Counted from the first letter of the stretch, positions 44,772 to 53,650 are shown. The stretch: 64,000 nt of DNA from Bacteroidia bacterium (GCA_030431525.1 JAUIJC010000001.1:119722-183721); one strand, 5' to 3'. Notes: generated by a model not told the origin, from the sequence alone. Translations and numbers: made by a program.

Positions 44772-47096
44772 ATGATGAAAAAACAGATTAGCATTCTTCT
44801 TTGTTTGTGCCTAACAGCTATCTCCTCGTTTGCTCAACAAGAGCGAGTTGCCAACGGACAGGACTCCTATATCGAGGGAGAATACTTTTTCGATGAAGAC
44901 CCTGGAATGGGTCAAGGAGAGCAATTCTACTTCGACTCATACTACATGGAGAACTTGGGAATTCAAATTCCTGACTCCTTAGAAAAAGGCTCTCATACAC
45001 TTTACATGAGGTCTGTGCAATGGGGTGTTGATACGGCAACTGGCGAATACAAACCCACCTATTCCTTTGTTAAAAAAGCTGAATTTACCATCCGTGGATA
45101 TGACTTTATCGCAGGGGAATACTTCTTTGACAAAGATCCAGGATACGGAAAGGGAATCGCTCTCAACGCATCCCTTTTTCCTGCTGAATCTCTCAATAGC
45201 GAATTCGAAATTCAACCTGACGCTTCCCTTGGTAGTGGAGAGCACACTGTTTACATCCGCCTGTTAAATGAACGTGGCGTTTGGACCCTTCATGCCAAGC
45301 ACACCTTCAAAATTTGTGGTGATGTAACAACTGCACCAAAAGTACAAGGTGCATTTCTTTGTCAAGAAGGTGGAATAGGTACTTTAAAGGTACTTGAAGC
45401 TGACACTTTAGCAACCTATGAATGGTTTGAGGAGCCTTACGGTGGAACTCCAATTCATACCGGAACAGAGTTCACTACCCCATTCTTGTCGAGTACAAAG
45501 AAATACTATGTTTCTAAGGGCAACAGTGCCCAAGTTTGCGGAAGTAGTAGTCGTATTCTTGTAAAGGCTGAAGTTGTGGAAGACCTTCAAGCGCCAACCG
45601 ACAGCAACTTTGCACGTTGTGGAGCAGGTAAATTAACCCTCCTTCCTGAAGGTGCTCCTTTGGGGGGTAGCTACAATTGGTACTTGAGTGACACTGCTTC
45701 AACCCCAGCGTTCGAAAACCAAGGTTTTATTGTAACAGACAGCCTGTTTGCTGACAGTACCTTCTACGTCACAAGCATTTTGAATGAAGGCCAATGTGAG
45801 AGTGATCTTAGAGCAATGATTACTGCCCAAATCAACTACGATTGTGACCCTCAAATCCTCGTAGTTGATCCTGTTGGCACTCAAATCATTGGTGTAGATG
45901 ATGAGGTAAAACTTATTGGCAAGACTAATACTGGCAACGAGCCCATCTATGAGATTGTAACTGGACCTGCTGAGATTGACGGCAATGTAATCACGCCAAC
46001 CGATACAGGAACAGTCACAGTGATTGCCTACCATCCAGGCGATGACAAAGTTGGACCATCGAACATTGTAGAATTTAACTTCAAGGTAGTAGCTAACAAC
46101 GCCTTCATCGTAGCCAAAGCCAGCCACAACCCTGTATGTGTCGGCGACCGTGTTTCTTTGGTGCCAACTAACCTTTCTGGCATTGTTTCTTACGAGTGGA
46201 CAGGTCCTAACAACTTCTACTCTAATGAGGAGTTGCCAGCCATCATTGGTGCGGATTCAGACAATGCTGGTTATTACAAGGTAACGGTTAAGACAAGCAC
46301 TGGTCAAGTTCAATCTGACTCCCTGGAACTTGTAGTAAACAGCAGCCCAGACAAGGTGAAGATCTCTGGATTGGAGATTGAAAAGTGTAAGGACAAGTCC
46401 TATGAGTTAGTTGCCGAAGGTGACAGCTCCATCCTTGCCTACCAGTGGTACATCGACTTGGAGGAATTGATTGGTGCGACAAGCAATGAGCTTACGCCAA
46501 TGGTAACTGGTGTTTATTCCGTTGAGGCATACGACACAAATGGCTGTACTGTAATGTCTGCCCCGTTGTACCTTGACCTCAACCCAGAGAACGTACCAAC
46601 TATCACTCACATCGACAGTTTGAGCCGTTTGCAGTCCTCTGCGGGCGCTACTTACCAGTGGTATGTCAACAAGTTGATCATCGTTGGCGGAAACCAGCAA
46701 GAACTTCCATTGGTGGTCAACGGTTCCTACCAAGTTGAAGTGACTACTGCCGAAGGTTGCACCTATTTCAGCCAGCCATTTGTAGTGGCTGATGACAACT
46801 TGCCGACCCTTCAAAAATCGGCTTCTGAAATCGACTTGGAATTCCTCAACAACTTCAGCTTGATGAGCCTTTCTCCAAACCCTGCCAACAAGCAGGTTAG
46901 AGTAAGCCTCAATGCAACCGTCTCCCAAGACTTCATGGATTTGGAGGTGTACGACTTGTTGGGCAATACGCTCCTCAACACCCAGATTGGCGACGAGCAA
47001 CTTGACTTGGACATTTCAGATTTGTCCACCGGAGTTTATTTCGTTGTATTGCGCAATGGCTCAAAAGTGTATCGCCAAAAGTTGATTGTTGAATAA
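44772..47096 (+). CDS. T9SS-sorted multidomain surface protein with Ig-like domains
   Basis: The 774-residue protein has a signal peptide (ISILLCLCLTAISSFA), two N-terminal repeats of a YFFDEDPGMGQG/YFFDKDPGYGKG module (residues ~37-145), Ig-like or PKD-like domains rich in CxxGxxxL turns, and a C-terminal type A T9SS sorting domain: SLSPNPANKQVRVSL, YDLLGNTLLNTQI, LDISDLSTGVYFVVLRNGS and YRQKLIVE. It is thus exported through the type IX system and anchored at the cell surface. The domain pairs with GEYFFDxDPGxGxG repeats resemble those in other Bacteroidota surface proteins; ligand unknown. TTG at 44769 precedes the chosen ATG. Confidence 0.88.
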   Translation: MMKKQISILLCLCLTAISSFAQQERVANGQDSYIEGEYFFDEDPGMGQGEQFYFDSYYMENLGIQIPDSLEKGSHTLYMRSVQWGVDTATGEYKPTYSFVKKAEFTIRGYDFIAGEYFFDKDPGYGKGIALNASLFPAESLNSEFEIQPDASLGSGEHTVYIRLLNERGVWTLHAKHTFKICGDVTTAPKVQGAFLCQEGGIGTLKVLEADTLATYEWFEEPYGGTPIHTGTEFTTPFLSSTKKYYVSKGNSAQVCGSSSRILVKAEVVEDLQAPTDSNFARCGAGKLTLLPEGAPLGGSYNWYLSDTASTPAFENQGFIVTDSLFADSTFYVTSILNEGQCESDLRAMITAQINYDCDPQILVVDPVGTQIIGVDDEVKLIGKTNTGNEPIYEIVTGPAEIDGNVITPTDTGTVTVIAYHPGDDKVGPSNIVEFNFKVVANNAFIVAKASHNPVCVGDRVSLVPTNLSGIVSYEWTGPNNFYSNEELPAIIGADSDNAGYYKVTVKTSTGQVQSDSLELVVNSSPDKVKISGLEIEKCKDKSYELVAEGDSSILAYQWYIDLEELIGATSNELTPMVTGVYSVEAYDTNGCTVMSAPLYLDLNPENVPTITHIDSLSRLQSSAGATYQWYVNKLIIVGGNQQELPLVVNGSYQVEVTTAEGCTYFSQPFVVADDNLPTLQKSASEIDLEFLNNFSLMSLSPNPANKQVRVSLNATVSQDFMDLEVYDLLGNTLLNTQIGDEQLDLDISDLSTGVYFVVLRNGSKVYRQKLIVE

Positions 47097-47100
47097 AATT

Positions 47101-47170
47101 GTATCGAGTATCAAGTACAAAGTACCAAGACTCCATACAGTCTTTATACTTTGTACTTGATACATGATAC
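47101..47170. repeat. Long hairpin of the GTACTTGATAC family
   Basis: Two ~32-bp arms (GTATCGAGTATCAAGTACAA... and ...TTGTACTTGATACATGATAC) pair around the 6-base loop CCATAC with few mismatches. It lies 5 bases after the stop of the T9SS gene and shares TACTTTGTACTTGATACA with the repeat at 24513-24592. There is no T run after it. Confidence 0.85.
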
Positions 47171-47180
47171 TTCCGATATC

Positions 47181-48134
47181 ATGAAGAAATTATTTCCATT
47201 GTTCGCCCTTCTGGCCGTGTTGTTCTCCTGCAAGAACTCCACGGAAATTGAATGGCCAACCACCTCTATCCAAGTAAAGGTGGTAAATGACACCGGGGCT
47301 TTGATCAAAGGCGCCACAGTAAAAATCTACGACGACAAGGAGCTTTACGAAAACGACAAGGCCCAAGGTAGCGGTGCCAATGCTTGGGCATCTGGTTTTA
47401 CGACCGACACTGGAGTTGTTGTATTTGACGGCCTTAATGCCGAAAAGGACCACTACTTCTTGGTGACTGCCCGTGACCGCCAGCGCTTCTTGGACTTGAA
47501 CAACTACGATTCTACCTTCTTATTGTCAGCTGCAAACTTTGAACAGGGTAGCCAAATCAAGGCGCAAATTCACTTGCAACAAGCAAAAAGCTCTTTCTCT
47601 TTCTACTCGTTGACCCTTCCTGAGGACCAAATGCCAGTAAAAGTCTTTATCGGTGAAGATTCCATCGGTAGCCTAAAGGCCATTACATCGGTTACTCCGA
47701 CAGGTCCAGAGTATGGTTCGGATTCAGTACTCTCCTTCCGCCTCAGCCAAGGAAACCAAAAATGGTACGCTAAGTCAAATGCCGGTTGTTTCTGGACAGG
47801 CGAGTTGGAAGTTGACGGCACCGAAGGTCACAAAGCCATTGAGTTGAAAGATTGTGAGGCTGGTGTCATCACCTTCTGGACAAAACCAGTGAATCAGGAC
47901 GTCCTTCCTGTCACCATCACTCTGAACCGAGTGGATGAAGTGAAACAGTTGGAAGTTGCTCACGATGACGCTCCAAGCACTTGCCTACCTGATGGATACT
48001 TGAACATCAGCCGTGAACCAGGCGAGTACACCTACTACGCCAAGTCCGACAACAGCTCATGCCAGTGGACAGGCAAGTTCACCTTGGACCCGAACGGTTG
48101 CGTGAAGATTGAATTGGACGAGTGCCAGCAATAA
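47181..48134 (+). CDS. Lipoprotein with Ig-like/carboxypeptidase-like domain
   Basis: The 317-residue lipoprotein has signal LFPLFALLAVLFSC, then SIQVKVVNDTGALIKGATVKI, a CarboxypepD_reg-like beta domain. The rest contains repeated pieces (KSNAGCFWTGELEVDGTEGH and KSDNSSCQWTGKFTLDPNGC), a short internal duplication with paired cysteines. It follows the T9SS protein and precedes a beta-barrel protein, so the three may form one surface system. No enzymatic motif is seen. Confidence 0.82.
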   Translation: MKKLFPLFALLAVLFSCKNSTEIEWPTTSIQVKVVNDTGALIKGATVKIYDDKELYENDKAQGSGANAWASGFTTDTGVVVFDGLNAEKDHYFLVTARDRQRFLDLNNYDSTFLLSAANFEQGSQIKAQIHLQQAKSSFSFYSLTLPEDQMPVKVFIGEDSIGSLKAITSVTPTGPEYGSDSVLSFRLSQGNQKWYAKSNAGCFWTGELEVDGTEGHKAIELKDCEAGVITFWTKPVNQDVLPVTITLNRVDEVKQLEVAHDDAPSTCLPDGYLNISREPGEYTYYAKSDNSSCQWTGKFTLDPNGCVKIELDECQQ

Positions 48135-48186
48135 GACTTATTGATAAGACCTTAGACCGCTCGGCTGATTACAGCGGAGAAAAGTC

Positions 48187-48894
48187 ATGAAAAAATATAT
48201 CCTTCTCATTGCCCTTGCCCTCGGCACCTTTGCCGCCCAAGCGCAATTCGAAAATAAACTGACGGGCTACGCCTATTTTGGCCTGCCTTTCTACGGAAAA
48301 GCTCCTGCAACGGAGTCACCATCCACGCAGATGCTTACAGGCTACAAGCCTGTCCCTTACTTGGGTGTCGGCGCCTTGTATTCCTTCAATACCAAGTTTT
48401 CTGCGGGTGTCAACCTACGAGGCATGACCACCTACAAGAACTTTGGGGACAATGGCCGATTCCAAATGAGTGACTTCGGGATGAACCTTGTTTTGAAATA
48501 CAATATCATCCATAACGATAAGCCGATTTCGCCATTTATCCAGTTGGAAGCTGGCGGAGGCATTACACGTTTGGTACAGGACAGTGCAACGGTCAACGTA
48601 TCCAGCCCTGCTGACCTCGACCCTGAACATATTGCCTACGAAGGTGAGCAACAGCTTAAACTCCCTCGCATCACCAACAACTATTTCACCCAAAGCGTGA
48701 TGATTGGTGCAGGTGTTGATTTCGTCATCAAGCAGAAATACGGCGTATTCGTTTCGGCCAACTACCTGCTCAACAACGCTGACCGCAACAGCCAGTTGCA
48801 GGAAGATTTCCCTGAGAACGAAAGCAAACTCAACTTCCTGATGATTCAGGCAGGCATCAAATTCAGCTTCTTGAAATCGAAGAGCTTGATTTAA
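48187..48894 (+). CDS. Outer-membrane beta-barrel protein
   Basis: The 235-residue protein has a signal peptide (KYILLIALALGTFAAQA) and an OMP_b-brl/OmpA-like barrel: GVGALYSFNTKFSAGVNLR, FGMNLVLKYNIIHNDKPISP, PFIQLEAGGGITRLV and a last strand LNFLMIQAGIKFSFLKSKS. Its role is unknown. It is 52 bases after the lipoprotein gene and ends in a strong terminator. Confidence 0.83.
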   Translation: MKKYILLIALALGTFAAQAQFENKLTGYAYFGLPFYGKAPATESPSTQMLTGYKPVPYLGVGALYSFNTKFSAGVNLRGMTTYKNFGDNGRFQMSDFGMNLVLKYNIIHNDKPISPFIQLEAGGGITRLVQDSATVNVSSPADLDPEHIAYEGEQQLKLPRITNNYFTQSVMIGAGVDFVIKQKYGVFVSANYLLNNADRNSQLQEDFPENESKLNFLMIQAGIKFSFLKSKSLI

Positions 48895-48916
48895 GCCTTG
48901 ATTAACTTAACTATTG

Positions 48917-48958
48917 AAACCCCTCCTTGGAGATACACATTCCAAGGAGGGGTTTTTT
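48917..48958 (+). terminator. Strong terminator after the beta-barrel gene
   Basis: Stem AACCCCTCCTTGG/CCAAGGAGGGGTT with an 11-base loop is followed by TTTT. Confidence 0.92.
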
Positions 48959-48971
48959 CATATACGGCACT

Positions 48972-49145
48972 GGACCGTGATTTTACCGGATTTTAAGATG
49001 GTCAGGATACACGCATCCTGTCTATCTACTATTCAAACCCAACCACAGAACCACATCCTGTCCATCTAATAATCAAGCAATATCACGGTCCAAAAAGAGT
49101 ATTAAATGAAAACAACACTGACATCCTACCCATCCAATAATCCAA
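48972..49145. repeat. Degenerate intergenic repeat with inverted ends
   Basis: GGACCGTGAT at 48972 has an inverted copy ATCACGGTCC at 49082-49091, and degenerate units of the form CATCCTGTCTATCTACTATTC, CATCCTGTCCATCTAATAATC and CATCCTACCCATCCAATAATCC recur between 49010 and 49145. No gene is visible; the rest of the gap to 49278 is plain. Confidence 0.6.
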
Positions 49146-49278
49146 AAAAATCAAGGTCCGCCCCCCACCCTAACCGCCCTTTTCCAAACACCCATCCACA
49201 AATCAGACACGTTCATAGAGTTCTTGGCCGCTAAGACACCCCACCGCCCGTTAAAGTCCCAAACCAAAAGAAAGGTTT

Positions 49279-49809
49279 ATGAAAAAGGTGATTAAGACAC
49301 TAATACCTGCCTTTATCGGGCTGTTCATATGGTCCTGTTCGGGCAGTGAGAAAACCCAAGCCACTGACAGTAACAGGGCAATGGACACCACAGAAGCAGT
49401 CATGGAAGAAGAGGAAATGGATATGGAGGAGGCGGATACCATGATGGTGGATGGCGATAGCACGGAACTCGATTCCATGAGCTTTGAGTACGGCGTTTGG
49501 AAAGTAGTTGCCATCGGTGATGTGGAAATCCCCGAACAGGGAAACAACTCCACCTTGAAATTCCAGCAAGGCAAGGTCAGCGGTAAAGGTCTTTGTAATG
49601 TGGTACAAGGGGATTACGTCCAAACTGAGGATTCCTTGATCTTTATGGAGCCCATGATTACAACAAAAATGGCATGTCCGGGAGAGTTCGGTACCATGGA
49701 CGACCAATTCCAAGAGGCGCTCTTAAAAGTGCAGTACTACAAAATGGAAGACGGAAAGCTGCACCTCTTCTATGAAGAAGACAAAGCTATTATCCTGGAA
49801 CGCTATTGA
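49279..49809 (+). CDS. META-domain lipoprotein, paralog 1
   Basis: The 176-residue lipoprotein has signal TLIPAFIGLFIWSC, an acidic linker (EEEEMDMEEADTMMVDGD) and a C-terminal META domain: FEYGVWKVVAIGDVEIP, FQQGKVSGKGLCNVVQGDYV, TTKMACPGEFGTMDDQF and HLFYEEDKAIILERY. META (HslJ-like) domains occur in envelope stress proteins. A close paralog lies at 51532-52044 and a more distant one at 52127-52663. It is followed by a hairpin. Confidence 0.88.
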   Translation: MKKVIKTLIPAFIGLFIWSCSGSEKTQATDSNRAMDTTEAVMEEEEMDMEEADTMMVDGDSTELDSMSFEYGVWKVVAIGDVEIPEQGNNSTLKFQQGKVSGKGLCNVVQGDYVQTEDSLIFMEPMITTKMACPGEFGTMDDQFQEALLKVQYYKMEDGKLHLFYEEDKAIILERY

Positions 49810-49833
49810 TTTTTCATATGGAGTACTGAATAA

Positions 49834-49876
49834 GGAGTACGGAGCTTCCAACAATGTAGGGGGCTCCGTACTTTTT
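49834..49876 (+). terminator. Hairpin terminator with GAGTACGGAGC arms
   Basis: Stem GAGTACGGAGC/GCTCCGTACTT with a T run (TTTTT) lies 25 bases after the META gene. Its arms resemble those at 52056-52100 after the paralogous gene. Confidence 0.8.
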
Positions 49877-50054
49877 GTTCCTTTAGTCCCACACCTTCGG
49901 CAGATCATCACTTTAAAAATGCCATTGGCAACTTGATCCCCTATCCCTAAAAAAAGGCCAGCACGAATAGAAACTGATTTTTGAGTGGATAACACCAAGC
50001 ATTAAGGTAAAGAATACTGCATCTTGCCACTTGCGAGCATAGGACAAGCAAAAA

Positions 50055-51296
50055 ATGAAATTCTCACAATACAAGCTCTATCCCGAAATCAAGCGGGGAT
50101 TAGAGGAATTGGGCTTTAAACGCCCCACAGATATACAATACAAGTCCATCTCTGCCATTTTAAAGAAAGAGGATGTATTGGCCATTGCCCAAACGGGAAC
50201 CGGAAAAACAGCGGCCTTTGCCATTCCTGTTTTGCACCGGGTGATGGAGCTGAAAAAAGAACGCAAGGCAACGGGCATCCAATGCGTAGTCATGGTGCCG
50301 ACAAGGGAACTGGCTATTCAGATTACCGAAGTATTCACCACGATCGGGCGCTATACCAAGGTAAAATCATTCGGTATTTATGGTGGGGTTGAGCAAGATC
50401 GTCAGATTGCCAAACTCGAGGAAGGGATAGACGTGCTGGTGGCAACACCCGGACGGATGTTCGATTTGATCTACCAGAAAAAAATCAACCTCAACGCCAC
50501 CTCAATGTTGGTGCTTGATGAGGCCGACCACATGCTCGAACTGGGTTTCCTCAAGGACATTCAGGACGTGATAAAGTTTTTGCCCAAATGGCGACAAACG
50601 CTCTTCTTCTCGGCTACCATCAACGAGCGCATCAAGAAGCTTGCGTATTCATTAGTCACCAACGCCATTCGGATACAGATTTCGCCTAAGAATCCCGTTT
50701 CCAAAAATGTCGAGCATTTCCTTACCCATATCGAGATGGACGACAAGCGCTTCTTCCTCGAAAGGTTGGTCAATGAAAATCCGGAGAGCAAAATCCTTGT
50801 TTTCGTACGCACGCAGGTCCGTGCCGAGCGTGTGGCCAAGGCCATGGGGCGGGTGAACATCTATGCTGAAACTATTCATGGCGGTAAGGAACAAAAAGAC
50901 CGATTGGAGGTTTTAGAACGTTTTCGCTCCGGCAAAACCATGGTACTTATCGCCACAGACATTAGTGCGCGAGGCATTGACATTCCAGGCGTGAACTTCG
51001 TGGTCAACTACGATTTGCCTGAAAATGCCGAAAACTACGTACACCGTGTTGGCAGAACGGGCCGTGGTACCCAAAAAGGAAAGGCCGTTTCCTTTTGTAG
51101 CACTGAAGAAAAACCAATGCTCCAAGAGATTGAAACATTCTTGGGCAAGCCCATCGAGCCTTTGGCCATCTCCAAAAAGGATTATGTGGAGACCATAGAC
51201 TTCTCCGAAGAAGAGATTGGCGATTGGAAAGCTGTGATGAAGGAAATTGCTCAAGGAGCTCCAAAAGGCAAGAAAAAGAAGAAGAAGAAAAAATAA
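50055..51296 (+). CDS. DEAD-box RNA helicase (RhlE type)
   Basis: The 413-residue enzyme has all DEAD-box motifs: Q motif region (GFKRPTDIQYKSI), motif I AQTGTGKT, Ia VPTRELAIQ, II VLDEADH, III FSATIN, V DISARGIDIPGV and VI HRVGRTGRG. The C-terminus is a short basic tail of lysines. It unwinds RNA duplexes, typically in ribosome assembly or RNA decay and cold growth. It is a single gene with its own terminator, lying between META lipoprotein genes. Confidence 0.95.
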   Translation: MKFSQYKLYPEIKRGLEELGFKRPTDIQYKSISAILKKEDVLAIAQTGTGKTAAFAIPVLHRVMELKKERKATGIQCVVMVPTRELAIQITEVFTTIGRYTKVKSFGIYGGVEQDRQIAKLEEGIDVLVATPGRMFDLIYQKKINLNATSMLVLDEADHMLELGFLKDIQDVIKFLPKWRQTLFFSATINERIKKLAYSLVTNAIRIQISPKNPVSKNVEHFLTHIEMDDKRFFLERLVNENPESKILVFVRTQVRAERVAKAMGRVNIYAETIHGGKEQKDRLEVLERFRSGKTMVLIATDISARGIDIPGVNFVVNYDLPENAENYVHRVGRTGRGTQKGKAVSFCSTEEKPMLQEIETFLGKPIEPLAISKKDYVETIDFSEEEIGDWKAVMKEIAQGAPKGKKKKKKKK

Positions 51297-51316
51297 TGGT
51301 GGATGAAGATTCCCCC

Positions 51317-51353
51317 AAGCCCCCTCCTGTTAATCAACATGAGGGGGCTTTTT
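51317..51353 (+). terminator. Terminator after the helicase gene
   Basis: Stem AAGCCCCCTC/GAGGGGGCTT with a 14-base loop ends in TTTTTG. Confidence 0.9.
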
Positions 51354-51474
51354 GTTGGTCGCCATTGCTTTACTAAGAAGTGCCGATAAATCTCATTTAA
51401 ACAGTATTGATACTTAAACATCTCTCACCGTTTTCAGCCCCCATTCCACCCCACTTTTTCCCTCGCTGAAAGAT

Positions 51475-51482
51475 TACCTTTG
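51475..51482 (+). promoter_or_regulatory. Candidate -7 element (TACCTTTG)
   Basis: TACCTTTG matches the Bacteroidota -7 consensus TAnnTTTG exactly, 50 bases upstream of the META paralog 2 start codon. A clear -33 TTTG at the expected spacing was not found. Confidence 0.45.
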
Positions 51483-51531
51483 GCTTTGCCATACCCTTAG
51501 CCGTTATCCTTTTAGATCAAGCCAACAGTGT

Positions 51532-52044
51532 ATGGAAAAGCTAATCAGGACGGTACTTCCAGTCCTTATGGGCCTATTTATATTTGCCTGTACAGGCCCT
51601 GAGAAAACAGTCGAAAACCCTGCTCGGGTGCCAGACACCACGGCCACCTTGGACGATTCTGCGGACTATAAAATGGATGGTACCCGAGTCGACTCCATGA
51701 CCATGGATTCCACCAGCTTTGAACAAGGCGTCTGGAAAATCGTGTCCGTCGGCGACTTGACCATTCCAGAGGAAGGAAACAACTCTACCATCCATTTCAA
51801 GGAAGGTAAGGCCAGTGGTAAGGGCCTTTGCAATGTCATTCAGGCCGACTATACGCTGGAGGGCGACTCCATTTCCTTCAGCGATACCATGGCCACCACA
51901 AAGATGTCTTGCCCTGGAGAATTCGATCAGTTGGAAGACAAGTTTGATGAGGCCATGAAAAATGTTCATTCCTACAAAATGGAGGATGGCAAATTGCACC
52001 TCTTCTACGAGGAGGACAAAGCCATCATCCTTGAGCGCTATTGA
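51532..52044 (+). CDS. META-domain lipoprotein, paralog 2
   Basis: The 170-residue lipoprotein (signal VLPVLMGLFIFAC) closely resembles paralog 1: FEQGVWKIVSVGDLTIP, FKEGKASGKGLCNVIQADYT, TTKMSCPGEFDQLEDKF and an almost identical end HLFYEEDKAIILERY. The N-terminal linker differs. The strong C-terminal conservation and the different linker fit a duplication in which the META domain is under selection. A hairpin follows the stop. Confidence 0.9.
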   Translation: MEKLIRTVLPVLMGLFIFACTGPEKTVENPARVPDTTATLDDSADYKMDGTRVDSMTMDSTSFEQGVWKIVSVGDLTIPEEGNNSTIHFKEGKASGKGLCNVIQADYTLEGDSISFSDTMATTKMSCPGEFDQLEDKFDEAMKNVHSYKMEDGKLHLFYEEDKAIILERY

Positions 52045-52055
52045 TACTAAGAATT

Positions 52056-52100
52056 GAGTACAGAGTACTGAGCCAGAGAAGAGCTCAGGGCGCTGTACTC
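52056..52100 (+). terminator. GAGTACAG hairpin after META paralog 2
   Basis: Arms GAGTACAGAGTACTGAGC and GCTCAGGGCGCTGTACTC pair at 15 of 18 positions. The T-rich tail is short (TTCTTTCT). It probably terminates weakly; arms resemble those at 49834-49876. Confidence 0.6.
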
Positions 52101-52126
52101 TTCTTTCTATTCCTAAGTCTGAAACA

Positions 52127-52663
52127 ATGAAAAAACATTTCCTACCCCTACTCCTTTTTGTCCTGTTAGCGGTTTCCTGCAAAAGCCAAAATGCGGAGGA
52201 CCATGAACCAACCACCGAAGTGGTGGAACAGCAAGAGGACTATGATCTCACAGGCACGGAGAATGAAGCCGAGGATGTGATGGAAGACGTTTTGGAAGAT
52301 ATTGAGGAAAGCGATTCCGCATCCCACGACCAATTCCTCCATAGCTTGGACGGCACCCTTTGGGAACTCAATGAGCTCAATGGAAAAACGAGTGGCGAAA
52401 AGATTCAGCTCCAGTTCCAAGCGGGAAAAATCTCCGGCAAAACGGCCTGCAAGCAGTACTCCTCCACCTATCTCACCCAAGGCGACACAATCTCCGTAAA
52501 AGAAATTGAGGAGTCCCCTTTGGATTGCCCACAGAGTCAGAGCGGAGAAATTGACAAGGCTTATTTGGAAGCTTTGCGCCAGGTACGAACCTTTAGCGTT
52601 TCCCACGGTAAACTGACTCTAACCAACAACAGGGGACAGAAACTTGTGTTTGACGAACGCTAA
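52127..52663 (+). CDS. META-domain lipoprotein, paralog 3
   Basis: The 178-residue lipoprotein (signal PLLLFVLLAVSC) has a long acidic linker and a C-terminal META domain that is more diverged: LDGTLWELNELNGKTSGEKIQ, FQAGKISGKTACKQYSSTYLT, SPLDCPQSQSGEIDKAYL and LTLTNNRGQKLVFDER. It is followed 5 bases later by the NlpE-like gene, so they share a transcript. It keeps the paired cysteines of META proteins (KTACKQYS and PLDCPQ). Confidence 0.85.
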   Translation: MKKHFLPLLLFVLLAVSCKSQNAEDHEPTTEVVEQQEDYDLTGTENEAEDVMEDVLEDIEESDSASHDQFLHSLDGTLWELNELNGKTSGEKIQLQFQAGKISGKTACKQYSSTYLTQGDTISVKEIEESPLDCPQSQSGEIDKAYLEALRQVRTFSVSHGKLTLTNNRGQKLVFDER

Positions 52664-52668
52664 CGCCT

Positions 52669-53343
52669 ATGCGAACACTCCTTTCCGGTCTTCTACTCTC
52701 CCTAATCTTTTCTTGCACGGAAACCCCAAGCGAGTCACAATTGCCTGTGCCGAGCGAAGGAAAGACCACTCCCGAGGCCTACGAATCCCCTCGGGTCGAA
52801 GAAAATTTTAGTGGGATACTCCCTTGTAAAAACTGTCAGGGCATCAAAACTACCATCACCCTGTTGCCGGACAGCACCTTCTTGATGAAGGAGGTTTTCC
52901 TACAGATTCAAGGAAAAAAGCACGACAGCCTTACCACCTTTGGCAAATGGCTTCCACTCCCTGGAAAATTGGTGTTGGATGCTGGCAAAGAATGGACCCG
53001 AATGTACGGGAAGCAAGCCGATACAGCCCTGATTCCTCTTGATCCATCTGGAGAGCCAATTCCAGGTACCCCCAACTTTCATCTTCATAAGGTTCCGGAC
53101 TCTTTGCACATTGCTGAACCCGTCCTCATCATGGGCATGCTCTGGTCTGACAGCCTCTCCATTTTCACCGAATGCATTACCCAAAAATCCTATCACCTCA
53201 CGGGTAAGGTGGAGGACATGCAAAAAACCTTCAACCGTCGGTACACCAAAAAAACCTTTGCACGCATAAAAGGTTATCCCCAAGGAAAGGAATTCCTCGT
53301 GAAAGAATTTGTGGGATTTTACCCCAAGGAAAAATGCCCGTAA
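52669..53343 (+). CDS. NlpE-like lipoprotein
   Basis: The 224-residue lipoprotein (signal LLSGLLLSLIFSC) has an NlpE N-terminal domain: FSGILPCKNCQGIKTTITLLPDSTFLMKEV with the CxxC motif, FGKWLPLPGKLVLDAGKE. In E. coli NlpE signals surface attachment and envelope stress. The C-terminal part (HLTGKVEDMQKTFNRRYTKK, ARIKGYPQGKEFLVKEFVGF) is OB-like. It ends the META-lipoprotein operon. Confidence 0.85.
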   Translation: MRTLLSGLLLSLIFSCTETPSESQLPVPSEGKTTPEAYESPRVEENFSGILPCKNCQGIKTTITLLPDSTFLMKEVFLQIQGKKHDSLTTFGKWLPLPGKLVLDAGKEWTRMYGKQADTALIPLDPSGEPIPGTPNFHLHKVPDSLHIAEPVLIMGMLWSDSLSIFTECITQKSYHLTGKVEDMQKTFNRRYTKKTFARIKGYPQGKEFLVKEFVGFYPKEKCP

Positions 53344-53375
53344 CAAAATCAATATTGGCCAACAAAGGACTCCGT

Positions 53376-53490
53376 CCTTTGCTATGAAGAACCGCCCCTT
53401 CAGGGCTGATATTGCAGAACCCTGAAGGGGCAACTTTCCTTAGCGATGGATGCAAATCCATCGACCCAATACATTCCATACCCCACATAC
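53376..53490 (+). repeat. 115-bp dispersed repeat, unit 1
   Basis: This unit and 53531-53645 are direct repeats of equal length. Each carries the inverted pair CCCCTTCAGGGCT/AACCCTGAAGGGG, then GATGGATGCAAATCCATC, and ends CCCAATACATTCCATACCCC. It lies after the NlpE-like gene. Confidence 0.85.
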
Positions 53491-53530
53491 AACCAACCAT
53501 CAATCACCAACCATCATTTTTAGACCTCTT

Positions 53531-53645
53531 CCTTTGCTATGAACAACCGCCCCTTCAGGGCTGATACGACAGAGCCCTGTAAGGGCGAATCTCCTCAGCG
53601 ATGGATGCAAATCCATCGACCCAATACATTCCATACCCCAAATAC
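53531..53645 (+). repeat. 115-bp dispersed repeat, unit 2
   Basis: This unit repeats 53376-53490 at 155-bp spacing, with a few substitutions concentrated in the inner arms (TAAGGGCG in place of GAAGGGGC). It shares the motif AGCCCTGTAAGGGCGAA with the repeat at 61867-61964. Confidence 0.85.
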
Positions 53646-53650
53646 CACCG

